Shown here piece by piece: positions 16,636 to 25,732 of a stretch of DNA of 64,000 nt (positions are counted from its first letter, which is position 1; each line of letters opens with the position of its first letter). The notes under the pieces were generated by a model. It ran no database searches and was not told the DNA's origin. It worked only from the letters and a program-made list of their open reading frames with translations. The position numbers and the translations under genes were made by a program. The stretch spans positions 1 through 64,000 of the forward strand of contig NZ_JAGWDK010000010.1 of the NCBI RefSeq assembly GCF_018398875.1, in the 5' to 3' direction. Source of the stretch: Bradyrhizobium sp. sGM-13 (GTDB lineage Bacteria > Pseudomonadota > Alphaproteobacteria > Rhizobiales > Xanthobacteraceae).

Positions 16636-17462
16636 CAGCCTGCCTCCGCACTTCGCGTCGATTGTACGTAGCCCTTCATCACTTCGTCCTTCAACACGCT
16701 CCAGATCTCCCGGTGCAGTTCGTGAAAGTCCTTCTCCATCCGGACTTCCGAAATGTCGCGCGGCCGCGGCAGCTTTACGCGCCAGTCACCGATGATGCGC
16801 GCGCTTGGTCCTGCCGACATGATCACGACGCGATCGGCCAGCGCGATCGCCTCTTCGAGATCATGGGTCACGAACAGCACCGCCTTGCGGTCGGCGTTCC
16901 ATAACTCGAGCAAGAGATTGCCCATGATCTGCCTCGTCTGGGCGTCGAGCGGACCGAACGGCTCATCCATCAGCAATATTTTTGGATCACGTATCAGGAC
17001 CTGCGCGAGACCGACGCGCTTGCGCTGTCCGCCGGACAGCATGTGCGGATAGCGGCTGGCGAAGGCGCCGAGTCCGACCGACGTGAGCCAATCCTGCGCG
17101 CGCTGCAGCGCCTGTTCGCGCGGCGCGCCCTTGATCTCGAGCCCGATGGCGACGTTGTCGAGTGCGGTCTTCCAGGGAAACAGCGCATCGGCCTGGAAGA
17201 GATAGCCAGCATCGCGGTTCAACCCGGTCAGCGGCTGGTCGAAGATTCTTACCGATCCCGCCGCCGGCTTCAAAAGCCCGGCTGCAACGTTGAGCAATGT
17301 CGATTTTCCGCAACCCGTCGGCCCCACGATGGCGACGAACTCGCCATCGGCGACGGACAAATTGGCATTCTCCACGGCCGTATAGACGCGGTCGCCGGCC
17401 ACGCGAAACGCCACCGTCGCATCGCCAAGCGCGACCGCTGCCGGCTGTGCGGTATCCGCCAT
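16635..17462 (-). CDS. NMT1/SsuB-type ABC transporter ATP-binding protein
   Basis: A 275-residue ATPase of the nitrate/sulfonate/taurine group. Walker A GPTGCGKSTLLNV, signature LSGGQRKRVGLAQVL, Walker B ILLMDEPFGPLDAQT and switch VTHDLEEAI. The open frame continues to 17750, but the ATG at 17462 follows GGGGAAGAAA and matches the family N terminus. It overlaps the permease gene by 3 bases. It is the first gene of the unit. Confidence 0.92.
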   Translation of the reverse strand: MADTAQPAAVALGDATVAFRVAGDRVYTAVENANLSVADGEFVAIVGPTGCGKSTLLNVAAGLLKPAAGSVRIFDQPLTGLNRDAGYLFQADALFPWKTALDNVAIGLEIKGAPREQALQRAQDWLTSVGLGAFASRYPHMLSGGQRKRVGLAQVLIRDPKILLMDEPFGPLDAQTRQIMGNLLLELWNADRKAVLFVTHDLEEAIALADRVVIMSAGPSARIIGDWRVKLPRPRDISEVRMEKDFHELHREIWSVLKDEVMKGYVQSTRSAEAG

Positions 17463-17625
17463 GTTTTCTTCCCCAAAGATTTGAACGGATGCCTTAGCCG
17501 TTACAAAGGATAAGTTCAACGCGGCGCTGCAACGCGGATCGGTCGCCCCAACATGCCTTCCAGATGGGTACAGGTTGCTGCAAACTGCATATGTAGCCTG
17601 CGATTCGTAGATGCCTTGGGGAGCC

Positions 17626-17895
17626 ATGAACGAGACTTTGATATCCGCCTGCACCATGTTTCTCGTTCCGGCAACGCTACTGTTTGGTGCTCTAGGTGTC
17701 GCGAACTCGTCCTTTCTCAAGATGCTGGTCTGCTTGCTTGGTCTAGGCACGACAGGACTATGGCTCTACCGGATATGGTGGTGGACCAACCTGTCTTTGA
17801 TTGATCGCAGAACGGCACTTGGTCTTGCTGGCATGTATGCGGGCGCGTGGGTGGTGACATTCCTGGTGCAGTTGAAGAATGTGTTCTCCCGCTGA
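17626..17895 (+). CDS. Small membrane protein of unknown function
   Basis: An 89-residue protein with about three hydrophobic segments: ISACTMFLVPATLLFGALGV, FLKMLVCLLGLGTTGLWLY and GLAGMYAGAWVVTFLVQL. ATG at 17626 follows GGGGAG. It sits alone between two transporter loci, on the opposite strand to the NMT1-type operon. I do not recognise the family. Confidence 0.6.
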   Translation: MNETLISACTMFLVPATLLFGALGVANSSFLKMLVCLLGLGTTGLWLYRIWWWTNLSLIDRRTALGLAGMYAGAWVVTFLVQLKNVFSR

Positions 17896-18075
17896 CTGAA
17901 TCCGTATTGCTGAAAATGCTGTCAGTCTGAAGCTAGGGGACCGGGCAAACCGTCGACCATCTCGAACAATTGCTTTCACAACAAAGCGGGACTTGAATTC
18001 CCACATTCGCGACTGGGCCATTTATCGGCTATCACTGTATCCTTCAGGAACCGCCAAAGCTGGGGACCGCGCCGA

Positions 18076-18864
18076 ATGCCCGCAATGCCACTGATCGCCT
18101 ATGCGCATGTCGTCAAGACGTTCGACGCCGGCCGCGTGGTGGCCGTCGACGACGTCTCGCTCGACGTCGCCGAGGGCGAACTCCTCGCCATCGTCGGTGG
18201 CTCCGGCTCGGGCAAGACCACGCTATTGCGGCTCTCCAATCGCCTGATCGAGGCTGACTCTGGCACCATCACGGTCGAAGGCGAGGATGTCCGCAACGTC
18301 GATCCGATCCTGTTGCGGCGGCGGATCGGCTATGTCTTTCAGAGCGGCGGGCTGTTTCCGCATCTGACCGTCGCCGGCAATATCGGCATCACGCCAAAGC
18401 TGCTTGGCACGCGGCCCGCCGATATTTCCGTGCGGGTGGATGAACTGCTCGACCTTGTCAGGCTCGACCGCACGCCATATCGCGACCGGCTGCCGCATGA
18501 ACTCTCCGGCGGCCAGCGCCAGCGCGTCGGCGTGGCGCGGGCGCTCGCCGCACGCCCGCGCATCATGCTGATGGATGAGCCGTTCGGCGCGCTCGACCCG
18601 TTAACCCGCGACGCGCTCGGCGACGATTTTCGCGAGTTGCACAAGAAACTTGGCCTGACCACCATCATGATCACCCATGACATGACGGAAGCGATCCTGC
18701 TCGCCGACCGCATCGCGATCATGTGCGACGGGCGGCTGTTGGCGCAGGGCACGCCATCAGAGCTTTCCAAATCCGACGACGCTTACGTCGGCGAACTCTT
18801 GCGCACGCCACGGCGGCAGACCGAGCGGCTGAGCGCATTGCTTCCTCGCGAGGGTGCGGCATGA
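18076..18864 (+). CDS. Osmoprotectant-type ABC transporter ATP-binding protein
   Basis: A 262-residue ATPase of the OpuCA/ProV group. Walker A GGSGSGKTTLLRL (about 41-53), signature ELSGGQRQRVGVARAL, Walker B IMLMDEPFGALDPLT and switch ITHDMTEAI. It has no CBS domains at the C terminus, unlike full-length OpuCA, so ionic-strength sensing by that route is absent. An alternative ATG lies four codons in. Stop overlaps the next gene's ATG (ATGA). Confidence 0.88.
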   Translation: MPAMPLIAYAHVVKTFDAGRVVAVDDVSLDVAEGELLAIVGGSGSGKTTLLRLSNRLIEADSGTITVEGEDVRNVDPILLRRRIGYVFQSGGLFPHLTVAGNIGITPKLLGTRPADISVRVDELLDLVRLDRTPYRDRLPHELSGGQRQRVGVARALAARPRIMLMDEPFGALDPLTRDALGDDFRELHKKLGLTTIMITHDMTEAILLADRIAIMCDGRLLAQGTPSELSKSDDAYVGELLRTPRRQTERLSALLPREGAA

Positions 18865-20420
18865 GCATCTTCGCCGATCCGCGCTGGGGCGAGGCGTTGG
18901 GCCATTTGCCCGATTATCTCGGCAACCACGTCCGCGTCAGCGTCGCCGCGCTGGCGCTGGGGTTGCTTGTCAGCCTGCCTCTCGCGATCATCGCACGCCA
19001 TCGGCCGGTGATGCGCGGCGCGCTGCTCGGGCTTGCCAGCATCGTGCAGACGGTGCCGGGGCTGGCGCTGCTGGCGCTATTCTATCCGCTGCTCCTGGCG
19101 CTCGCGGCGTTGTCGCTGTCATGGTTCGGCGTCAGTTTTTCCGCGTTCGGATTTTTGCCCGCGGTGCTGGCGCTGGCGCTTTATTCGATGCTACCGGTGC
19201 TGCGCAACACCATCACCGGGCTGCAGGGCGTCGACGCTGCAATCCTGGAAGCGGCGCAGGGCGTCGGCATGACGCCGCGGCAATCGCTGTTCACGGTGGA
19301 ATTGCCGCTGGCGCTGCCGGTGATGATGGCAGGCATCCGAACTTCGGCCGTCTGGGTGATCGGCACCGCGACGCTGTCAACGCCGATCGGCCAGACCAGC
19401 CTCGGCAATTACATCTTTGCAGGGCTGCAGACCCAGAACTGGGTGTTCGTGCTGTTCGGCTGCGTTGCCGCCGCCGTGCTGGCGCTGCTGGTCGATCAGT
19501 TGCTGGCGCTGATCGAAAACGGCTTGCGCAACCGCAGCCGTTTTCGCGCGACACTGGGCAGCGTCGGCATTGCGGCGCTCGTCGTTGCTACGCTGACGCC
19601 TAACCTGGTGCGGCCGCAGACGAACTACATCATCGGAGCCAAGACTTTTGCCGAGCAGTATGTCCTGTCGGCCTTGATGGTGCAGCGGCTGAAGGAGGCT
19701 GGGCTTTCGGCAACTACGCGCGAAGGTCTCGGCTCCAACGTGATCTTCGAAGCGCTGGCGGCTGATGATATAGACTTCTACATCGACTATTCCGGCACGC
19801 TGTGGGCCAACCAGTTTCACCGCACTGACATCAAGCCGCGTCAGGAGCTCTTGGCCGAGCTGAAGACGATACTAGCGAAGCAGAACATCACACTGCTCGG
19901 CGAGCTCGGTTTCGAGAACGCCTATGCGCTGGTGATGCCGCGCAAACGCGCCGAGCAGTTGGGTATCCGCACCGTCGCTGATCTCGCCTCGCGCGCGGCG
20001 AACATGTCGATCGCCGGCGACTATGAATTCTTCTCGCGCCCCGAATGGGCCGCGCTTCGCAGGGCCTACGGCCTGTCGTTCCGCGGCCAACGTCAGATGC
20101 AGCCGGACTTCATGTATGCGGCGGTCGCCTCCGGCGAAGTCGACGTCATCGCCGGCTACACCAGCGACGGGCTGATCGCGAAGTACGATCTGGTGACGCT
20201 CGGCGATCCCAAGCACGCAATCCCGCCCTATGATGCGATCGTGCTGCTCGCGCCAAAGCGCACCAATGACGAGGCCTTGCGCAAGACACTGGCCCCGCTG
20301 CTCGGCAAGATCGACATCGCCACCATGCGCGAGGCAAACTTGCGCGCATCCGGCAACGATGCCGCGAGCTCGCCGGATGCGGTAGCGCAGTGGCTGTGGG
20401 CGAAGGTGGGGAAGCGGTGA
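18861..20420 (+). CDS. Fused osmoprotectant permease and substrate-binding protein
   Basis: A 519-residue fusion. Residues 1-230 are an OpuCB/ProW-type permease with LEAAQGVGMTPRQSLFTVELPLALPVMM (the EAA loop) and five or so membrane helices. After a further hydrophobic segment, residues 245-519 are an OpuAC/ProX-type binding protein (IIGAKTFAEQYVLSALMVQRL, then FYIDYSGTLWANQF and PDFMYAAVASGEVDVIAGY). The binding domain is thus tethered to the membrane outside. Likely substrates are glycine betaine, choline or carnitine. ATG at 18861 overlaps the ATPase stop; a longer frame from 18723 lies inside that gene. Confidence 0.9.
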   Translation: MSIFADPRWGEALGHLPDYLGNHVRVSVAALALGLLVSLPLAIIARHRPVMRGALLGLASIVQTVPGLALLALFYPLLLALAALSLSWFGVSFSAFGFLPAVLALALYSMLPVLRNTITGLQGVDAAILEAAQGVGMTPRQSLFTVELPLALPVMMAGIRTSAVWVIGTATLSTPIGQTSLGNYIFAGLQTQNWVFVLFGCVAAAVLALLVDQLLALIENGLRNRSRFRATLGSVGIAALVVATLTPNLVRPQTNYIIGAKTFAEQYVLSALMVQRLKEAGLSATTREGLGSNVIFEALAADDIDFYIDYSGTLWANQFHRTDIKPRQELLAELKTILAKQNITLLGELGFENAYALVMPRKRAEQLGIRTVADLASRAANMSIAGDYEFFSRPEWAALRRAYGLSFRGQRQMQPDFMYAAVASGEVDVIAGYTSDGLIAKYDLVTLGDPKHAIPPYDAIVLLAPKRTNDEALRKTLAPLLGKIDIATMREANLRASGNDAASSPDAVAQWLWAKVGKR

Positions 20421-20513
20421 GGCCCCACCATCATTGCTGTGTGCAACGGGGGTTGCTCGCCGAGGATTGGGATGGCGATTTGCGCGACATCAAGGGTTCG
20501 TTCGGCGAATAGA

Positions 20514-20545
20514 TGGTGGGCACGCTTCGCTTTGCCCACCCTACG
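20514..20545. repeat. GGTGGGC-family palindromic repeat
   Basis: tggtgggcacgcttcgctttgcccaccctacg, a shorter copy of the element at 2451. It lies between the convergent osmoprotectant transporter and sulfatase-type genes, where it could act as a two-way barrier. Confidence 0.8.
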
Positions 20546-20569
20546 AGATCGCGCATAACGGAGAGAGCT

Positions 20570-22324
20570 TCAAAGCCCCTTGATCATGCCGGCGTCGATC
20601 AGAAGCCGGTTGAACCGGCGCGCCTCCGCGCCTTTCCTGCAGTCATAGAAGGCTCCCTTGCAGCGGAGCATGATGCTCTTCTGCTCTGCAAAGGTCGGAT
20701 CAAGCGGGATGCCGGCGGCTTCCTGCAGCACGAGGGGGATGTACGCCGCGTCGAGCGTTTCGAGCGCCGATGACAGGTTGCGCGGCTGGTAGTTGATGCC
20801 GTCGATGGCATAGTAGGTAGAGAAGTAGCGTGGATCGGCGGCCATCACCCGTTTCGCCAGCGTCGCCTGATCGATCCCGGGCTCCAGCATCTTTTGCGAG
20901 ATCGCCGGCTGGTGATCGCCGAAACGCAGCACCAGGAATGGCTGGTCCGGATAGTCGCGCTTCAGCCGCGCGGTGAATTCGCGATAGTCGTTGGCCGTCA
21001 TGGTCTGACGGCGAATGTATTCATCGACCTCCGCCGTGTTGCCCGGCGGCGTCCAGCCCGGCGGCGTCAGATCGGGCCGGTAGACGTCGGTCCAGGGAAA
21101 ATGGTTGGCCGTGAGGTAGACGAACATGAAGATTGGCGCCTGCTGAGGCTGCTCGCGCGCAAACACCTTTAGCGCCTGATCGAAATAGAACTTGTCGGGC
21201 TGCATGTCCTGGTTCACGCCCATATCCGCCATGTCGACGAAATGGCCGACGCCGGCTCCCTTCTGGAAGGTGCGCGCGCCAAGGAAGTTGCCATAGGTCG
21301 GATAGAGCGAGAAGGTCTTGTACCCGCAGTTCCGCAGCGCCTGTGGCAGTCCACGGGTCACGCGACCCGCGGTTATCCTCGTCACGTAGAACTTGAGATC
21401 GCCGAACGATCGCGCCGAGAGGCCCGTCAGCACGTTGAACTCGGTGTACCAGGTCGGACCGCCGGTTGCCTCCGCCATCATGGTGCGCTGCTTGCCGTCG
21501 ATGGACTTGAAGTAGTCGGCGTATCCCGCCGGCACCTTGATGCCTGGCGCGGACCTGACGTCGAAGCTCGACTCGTCGAGCAGCATGATAATGTGCGGCC
21601 GCCTTGCGTCGGCATCACAGGCAGCGTCAGGCGGCAGCGCCGAACGGCCGGCGGCGTGCGCTTCCCGTGCGAGGCGAAGCGGGGCATTTGCCGGCGGATC
21701 GGCGTCGATCCATCCCGTCGAAGCCAGCCGCGACACCGCCACCACGCCCGAGCGCGCGAGATTGGAAATGTGGTTGATGCCCTGGAACGGTTCCCACGGC
21801 TGCTCGGGCCATGCGACCGACATCGCCGATATCGACGCAATGCTCGCGGCCAGACCGATCAACGCCAGGCGGCGCCGCACCCGGAACGGATCGAAACGCC
21901 AGACCAGCCACAACAGCGGCAGGGCAATGATCCCCGCCACGATCAACTGGGTCTGCAATCGCGGAAACACCGAGAGCAGAAACGAAAACGTATCACGGTC
22001 GATGATCAGGAAGTCGAGGAACGTCAGGGTGAGCTGCAGGATGCCGAATTTGAAGCGTGACAGCTCGATCAGGATCACGATGAGGGTCACTGCAATCGCT
22101 GCACAGATGCCGGGCCGCTGCAGCACGAGCAGCAGGAAGCAGTTCACGAAAACCCACGCCAGCATGGCCAGCGTGATCGCAAACGGCCCGTATTCGCTGG
22201 TGAGCAGGACCACGAGCCCCGCCAGGTGAAGCGCCACGATCACGCCGGCCAGAGCAAAGAACCGGACGCCGCGCGATCCTGCGCGGATGCCTTTGCTCAT
22301 TCCGGGTTCAGCAACGGCTGACAT
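20570..22324 (-). CDS. LtaS-type sulfatase-fold membrane transferase, copy A
   Basis: A 584-residue protein: about five N-terminal membrane helices (residues 20-190), then a periplasmic sulfatase/phosphoglycerol-transferase domain. Metal and catalytic landmarks: IIMLLDESSFDVR (first metal site), GGPTWYTEFNVLTGLS with Thr at the nucleophile position, and LRFGDHQPA near the C terminus. Relatives transfer phosphoglycerol or phosphoethanolamine to lipids or periplasmic glucans, and cyclic glucan modification is a reasonable guess in this group. A near-identical arrangement follows upstream in copy B; both end with CKxGAEARRFNRLLIDAG. ATG at 22324. Confidence 0.82.
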   Translation of the reverse strand: MSAVAEPGMSKGIRAGSRGVRFFALAGVIVALHLAGLVVLLTSEYGPFAITLAMLAWVFVNCFLLLVLQRPGICAAIAVTLIVILIELSRFKFGILQLTLTFLDFLIIDRDTFSFLLSVFPRLQTQLIVAGIIALPLLWLVWRFDPFRVRRRLALIGLAASIASISAMSVAWPEQPWEPFQGINHISNLARSGVVAVSRLASTGWIDADPPANAPLRLAREAHAAGRSALPPDAACDADARRPHIIMLLDESSFDVRSAPGIKVPAGYADYFKSIDGKQRTMMAEATGGPTWYTEFNVLTGLSARSFGDLKFYVTRITAGRVTRGLPQALRNCGYKTFSLYPTYGNFLGARTFQKGAGVGHFVDMADMGVNQDMQPDKFYFDQALKVFAREQPQQAPIFMFVYLTANHFPWTDVYRPDLTPPGWTPPGNTAEVDEYIRRQTMTANDYREFTARLKRDYPDQPFLVLRFGDHQPAISQKMLEPGIDQATLAKRVMAADPRYFSTYYAIDGINYQPRNLSSALETLDAAYIPLVLQEAAGIPLDPTFAEQKSIMLRCKGAFYDCRKGAEARRFNRLLIDAGMIKGL

Positions 22325-22333
22325 GTCTCGTCC

Positions 22334-24043
22334 CTAAAGGCCCTTGATAAATCCTGCGTCGATCAATAACCGGTTGAACCTGCGCGCCTCGGCGCCATCC
22401 TTGCAGGCATAGAATACCCCCTTGCAGCGGAGCATGATGTTCTTTTGCTCCTTGAACGAGGGGTCGAGCGGAATGCCGGCGGCCTCCTGGATCACCAGCG
22501 GCAGATAGGGCGCGTCGATCGTGTCCATGATCGCGGAACTCTTCACTGGCTCGAAGTTGACGGCGTCGATCGCGTAATAGGTGGTGAAGTAGCGCGGGTC
22601 GTGGGTATCGAACTTGCGGGCTACCCTGGCTTCATCCAGGCCGGGATCGAGCAGGTTCGAGGAAAACTCCGGCTGATGGTCGCCGTAGCGGACGATCAGG
22701 AATGGCTGCGCCGGGAACTTCTTTTTCAGGCTGGCGACGAACGCTGCATAATCCCCGGCGCTCAATGTCTGGCGGCGCAGATATTCGTCGACCACGGGCT
22801 CGTTGCCGGGCGCGCGCCAGGACGGCAGCAGGTCGGGGCGGAATTTGGTTTCCCAGGGGAAATGGTTGGCGGCGAGATAGACGAAGGTGAACAGCGGCGT
22901 GTTGACCGGCTGCTCGGCGATCAGATTCACGGCCTTGTCGTAGAAGAAGCTGTCGGGCTCGATGCCCTTGGCGCCGAGCGCGCGTGCGTCATAGAAGTGC
23001 TGGATGCCGGTAGAGGTCTGGAAGCCACGCGCGCCCATGAAGGCGCCGTAGGCCGGATAGAGCGAGATGGTGCTGTAGCCACAGCGGCGCAGCGCCAGCG
23101 GCAATCCGCGCTCGACCCGGCCTGAGGCGATGCGGGTGACGAAATAGGAGAAGCGGCCGAACGACCGCGACGACAGACCGGCGAGCACGTTGTACTCGGC
23201 CATCCAGCTTGCGCCGCCGCTGCTCTCGGCCATGAACTTGCGCTCGCGGCCGTCAAAGGACTTGAAATGGCTGCCATAGCCCGGCGGCACCTTGACGCCG
23301 GCGGCCTGGCGGATGTCGAAGCTCGACTCGTCATGGATCATGATGATGTGCGGGCGGCGACCGGCCACATGGCAGGAATCGACCAGCGGCACCTTCAGCC
23401 GCTCGGCGGTCACCGCTTCCGATTCCATAAAACCGTAATTGACGAAGTCGGAAACCGCGGTCACGCCCGAGCGGGCGAATTTGGAGAGATAGCCATCGTC
23501 GTAATAGCCGCGCCAGGCTTCATCGGGCCAGACGACGGAATAACCGGCCAGGCTTGCGAGACAGGCCAGCAGGCCGGCCGTGGCCGGCAGGCGGCGGATG
23601 CGGAACGGATCGAGCCACCACAGCGCGTACATCAGCGGCAGGATGACGAGGGATGCGCCGACCACGCTCCAGCGCAAGTTCGGAAAGATCGTGAACAAAT
23701 ACGCCGCGGTGTCGCGGTCGATCACCATCAGGTCGACGAAGTTCGCGGTCATCTGCACGACGTCGTGCTTGAGCCGCGACAGCAGCACCAGCAGCACGAC
23801 CAGCGTGAGCGACAGCGCGCCCGACAGCGCCGGACGCCGTAGCAGCGCAACAAAAAGGAAGTTCAGGATGCCCCAGGCCAGGGCAAAACCCATGCGGCCG
23901 CCGAAATCGGTTTCGGTGTGCAGCAGGATCGCCAGCGCCGCTATGTGCGGCGCAGCAACGGCCGAAAGGCGTCCGAGGCCGATGGCGGCAAGGCCGGCAG
24001 CAAGGGTGGCGGCGGAGGGCCCTGGATTTGGCGCGGGCGCCAT
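22334..24043 (-). CDS. LtaS-type sulfatase-fold membrane transferase, copy B
   Basis: A 569-residue paralogue of the protein at 20570-22324, with the same helix-then-sulfatase layout and the same end. First metal site IIMIHDESSFDIR; the nucleophile segment reads GGASWMAEYNVLAGLS, so Ser replaces the Thr of copy A; VRYGDHQPE follows. It is transcribed first, with 9 bases between its stop and the start of copy A. The start is uncertain: ATG at 24043 gives the best N terminus but lacks a clear Shine-Dalgarno site; the frame is open to 24157. Confidence 0.8.
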   Translation of the reverse strand: MAPAPNPGPSAATLAAGLAAIGLGRLSAVAAPHIAALAILLHTETDFGGRMGFALAWGILNFLFVALLRRPALSGALSLTLVVLLVLLSRLKHDVVQMTANFVDLMVIDRDTAAYLFTIFPNLRWSVVGASLVILPLMYALWWLDPFRIRRLPATAGLLACLASLAGYSVVWPDEAWRGYYDDGYLSKFARSGVTAVSDFVNYGFMESEAVTAERLKVPLVDSCHVAGRRPHIIMIHDESSFDIRQAAGVKVPPGYGSHFKSFDGRERKFMAESSGGASWMAEYNVLAGLSSRSFGRFSYFVTRIASGRVERGLPLALRRCGYSTISLYPAYGAFMGARGFQTSTGIQHFYDARALGAKGIEPDSFFYDKAVNLIAEQPVNTPLFTFVYLAANHFPWETKFRPDLLPSWRAPGNEPVVDEYLRRQTLSAGDYAAFVASLKKKFPAQPFLIVRYGDHQPEFSSNLLDPGLDEARVARKFDTHDPRYFTTYYAIDAVNFEPVKSSAIMDTIDAPYLPLVIQEAAGIPLDPSFKEQKNIMLRCKGVFYACKDGAEARRFNRLLIDAGFIKGL

Positions 24044-24228
24044 GGGGGGAACGCAACATGACCCGGCGCAATACAAAGCCTTGGCTGGCGACGACCAGGA
24101 GACGCACGACCCATCCGGAACCTGAGCCGCGTCACAAAAACGTAGTGGAATCGTCATGAACAGGCAATGAATTTGCCCTCGGCCGGACTACGTCGGGGCG
24201 AATGCGGGGACGGCCCGGAGTGTTCACC

Positions 24229-24309
24229 GTCATTCCGGGATGGTCCGAAGGACCAGACCCGGAAGCTCGAGATTCCGGGTCTGGTGCTGACGCACCATCC
24301 CGGAATGAC
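24229..24309. repeat. GTCATTCCGGGATGG-family palindromic repeat
   Basis: Begins GTCATTCCGGGATGGTCCG and ends CATCCCGGAATGAC, an inverted pair, with an inner GGTCCGAAGGACC stem. Related copies are at 37603-37726 and 41370-41486. Intergenic, between the transferase and TetR genes. Confidence 0.8.
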
Positions 24310-24317
24310 GCAGTGAG

Positions 24318-25007
24318 TCAGCTCCACTTCGCAATCCCCTCGATAAAAAGATCCAGCACCGCCTCGGCGGTCCGCTCGGCCTCGGCCCCGGCCACGCCCC
24401 AGCGCGGAAAATGGCCATCGATATTCATCCGGGCAAAACCATAGACCAGCGCGCGCCCGGCGATCTGCACCTGCTTGAGGTCGGCGCTGCGGAGCTGGCC
24501 CGCCGCAAAGGCTTCGGCCAGCGTCTGCTCCGTCAGCGCAATCAATTCGGCATTGTCGCTGGAGATGGCGGCCGCCTGGTCGTGGTCGAACAAGCGGCGG
24601 CTGGAAATGATTTCGAAATGGGTCGGGTTGCGCATCGCCCAGCGCAGGTACGCAAGCCCGAGGCAGCGAAAGCGGCCGAGCGGATCGTCGGCCGGTGCCG
24701 CGGCAAGCGCCGCCTCGATCTCGGCCCGAAACCGCCGCTGTGCCTCTTCCGCGACCGCCTGGATCAGGGCGTCGCGGCTCGGAAAATGCCGGAACGGCGC
24801 CGCCGGCGAGACGCCGGCCCGGCGGGCGGCCTCCCGGACGCTGACCGCCTCCGCCCCGCCCTCGCCAATCAGTTGCAGCGCGGCGTCGATCAGGACGCGC
24901 CGGAGGTCGCCGTGGTGGTAGGGTTTTGGCGCCGCCGCTCGCGCAGCGCTGCGGCGCGGCTTGGTGGCGGGGGATTTTGCGGCGGAAGGCTTGCCCGACG
25001 GACGCAT
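24318..25007 (-). CDS. TetR/AcrR-family transcriptional regulator
   Basis: A 229-residue regulator. The first 30 residues are a basic, Ala/Pro-rich extension (SAAKSPATKPRRSAARAAAPK). The DNA-binding helix-turn-helix is at about 35-80: LIDAALQLIGEGGAEAVSVREAARRAGVSPAAPFRHFPSRDAL in pieces. A C-terminal TetR_C-type ligand domain follows. ATG at 25007 follows GGAGG; longer starts add unlikely sequence. It is divergent from the membrane gene at 25118. Two palindromes in the gap are the probable operators, so it likely represses its neighbour and itself. Ligand unknown. Confidence 0.88.
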   Translation of the reverse strand: MRPSGKPSAAKSPATKPRRSAARAAAPKPYHHGDLRRVLIDAALQLIGEGGAEAVSVREAARRAGVSPAAPFRHFPSRDALIQAVAEEAQRRFRAEIEAALAAAPADDPLGRFRCLGLAYLRWAMRNPTHFEIISSRRLFDHDQAAAISSDNAELIALTEQTLAEAFAAGQLRSADLKQVQIAGRALVYGFARMNIDGHFPRWGVAGAEAERTAEAVLDLFIEGIAKWS

Positions 25008-25036
25008 GCCCCCTCCTACCATCACCCGGTCGTGAG

Positions 25037-25053
25037 TGTAAGCACTGATTACA
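25037..25053. promoter_or_regulatory. Candidate TetR operator 1
   Basis: TGTAA-GCACTGA-TTACA, a 5-bp inverted repeat with a 7-base spacer. Its partner is at 25078-25096; centres are 42 bases apart, or about four helical turns, and both lie between the divergent TetR and membrane-protein genes. Confidence 0.65.
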
Positions 25054-25077
25054 CGCTTGACCTGATTCGCGGGGTAA

Positions 25078-25096
25078 ATGTAACTGGTGATTACAT
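25078..25096. promoter_or_regulatory. Candidate TetR operator 2
   Basis: ATGTAA-CTGGTGA-TTACAT, a 6-bp inverted repeat with the same 7-base spacer as site 1. It ends 21 bases before the ATG of the membrane-protein gene at 25118, well placed to block its transcription. Confidence 0.68.
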
Positions 25097-25117
25097 CAGC
25101 AGCCGGGGAAGCAAAAC

Positions 25118-25732
25118 ATGCCGACACAAAAATGGTTCGAAGGGTGGCGGCTGTTCGCCCTGCTCGCGCTGACGCTGCTGGCCATGAGTATCTGGATCGC
25201 CGGCATGCGCGGCTTCGAGGTCGACGGCGTGCGCATGGTGATCCGCTTCACCGCGCGCACCTCGCTGTTGCTGTTCTGCCTCGCCTTCTCGGCCGCCGCG
25301 CTGGCGCTGTTATGGCCGAACGCGTGGACGCGATGGCTGCGCCGCAACCGCCGTTATCTCGGCGTCAGCTTTGCCGCCTCGCACGCCATCCACGCAGTCG
25401 CAATTGCCTGCTTCGCCGTGATGGACCCGATAGGCTATGCGGCGGCGACCTCGATCGCGTCCTATATCTTCGGCGGCATCGGCTATGCCTTCATCGTCGC
25501 GATGGCCGCGACCTCGTTCGACCGCACCGCCGCTGCGATCGGCGCACGTGCCTGGCGCCGGCTGCATCTCGTGGGCGGCTACTATCTGCTGTTCCAGTTC
25601 ATGGTGTCTTTCGGCAAGCGGATTCCCGACATGCCGCTCTATGCGCTGTTCCTCATTCCGCTCGTGGCCGTGTTCGCGCTGCGGATGATCGCGATGGCGC
25701 CGCGTGCCCGGGCGCCGGCACGGGCGGGTTAG
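25118..25732 (+). CDS. Ferric-reductase-like transmembrane protein
   Basis: A 204-residue protein with five to six hydrophobic segments. SHAIHAVAIACFAV and WRRLHLVGGYYLLFQF place His residues on two helices, as in the haem-binding ferric reductase/MsrQ group. It lacks the soluble FAD/NADPH domains of a full ferric reductase, so it would need a partner. It is divergent from the TetR gene with paired operators between, so it is probably its target. Its stop overlaps the convergent hypothetical gene by 4 bases. Confidence 0.7.
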   Translation: MPTQKWFEGWRLFALLALTLLAMSIWIAGMRGFEVDGVRMVIRFTARTSLLLFCLAFSAAALALLWPNAWTRWLRRNRRYLGVSFAASHAIHAVAIACFAVMDPIGYAAATSIASYIFGGIGYAFIVAMAATSFDRTAAAIGARAWRRLHLVGGYYLLFQFMVSFGKRIPDMPLYALFLIPLVAVFALRMIAMAPRARAPARAG

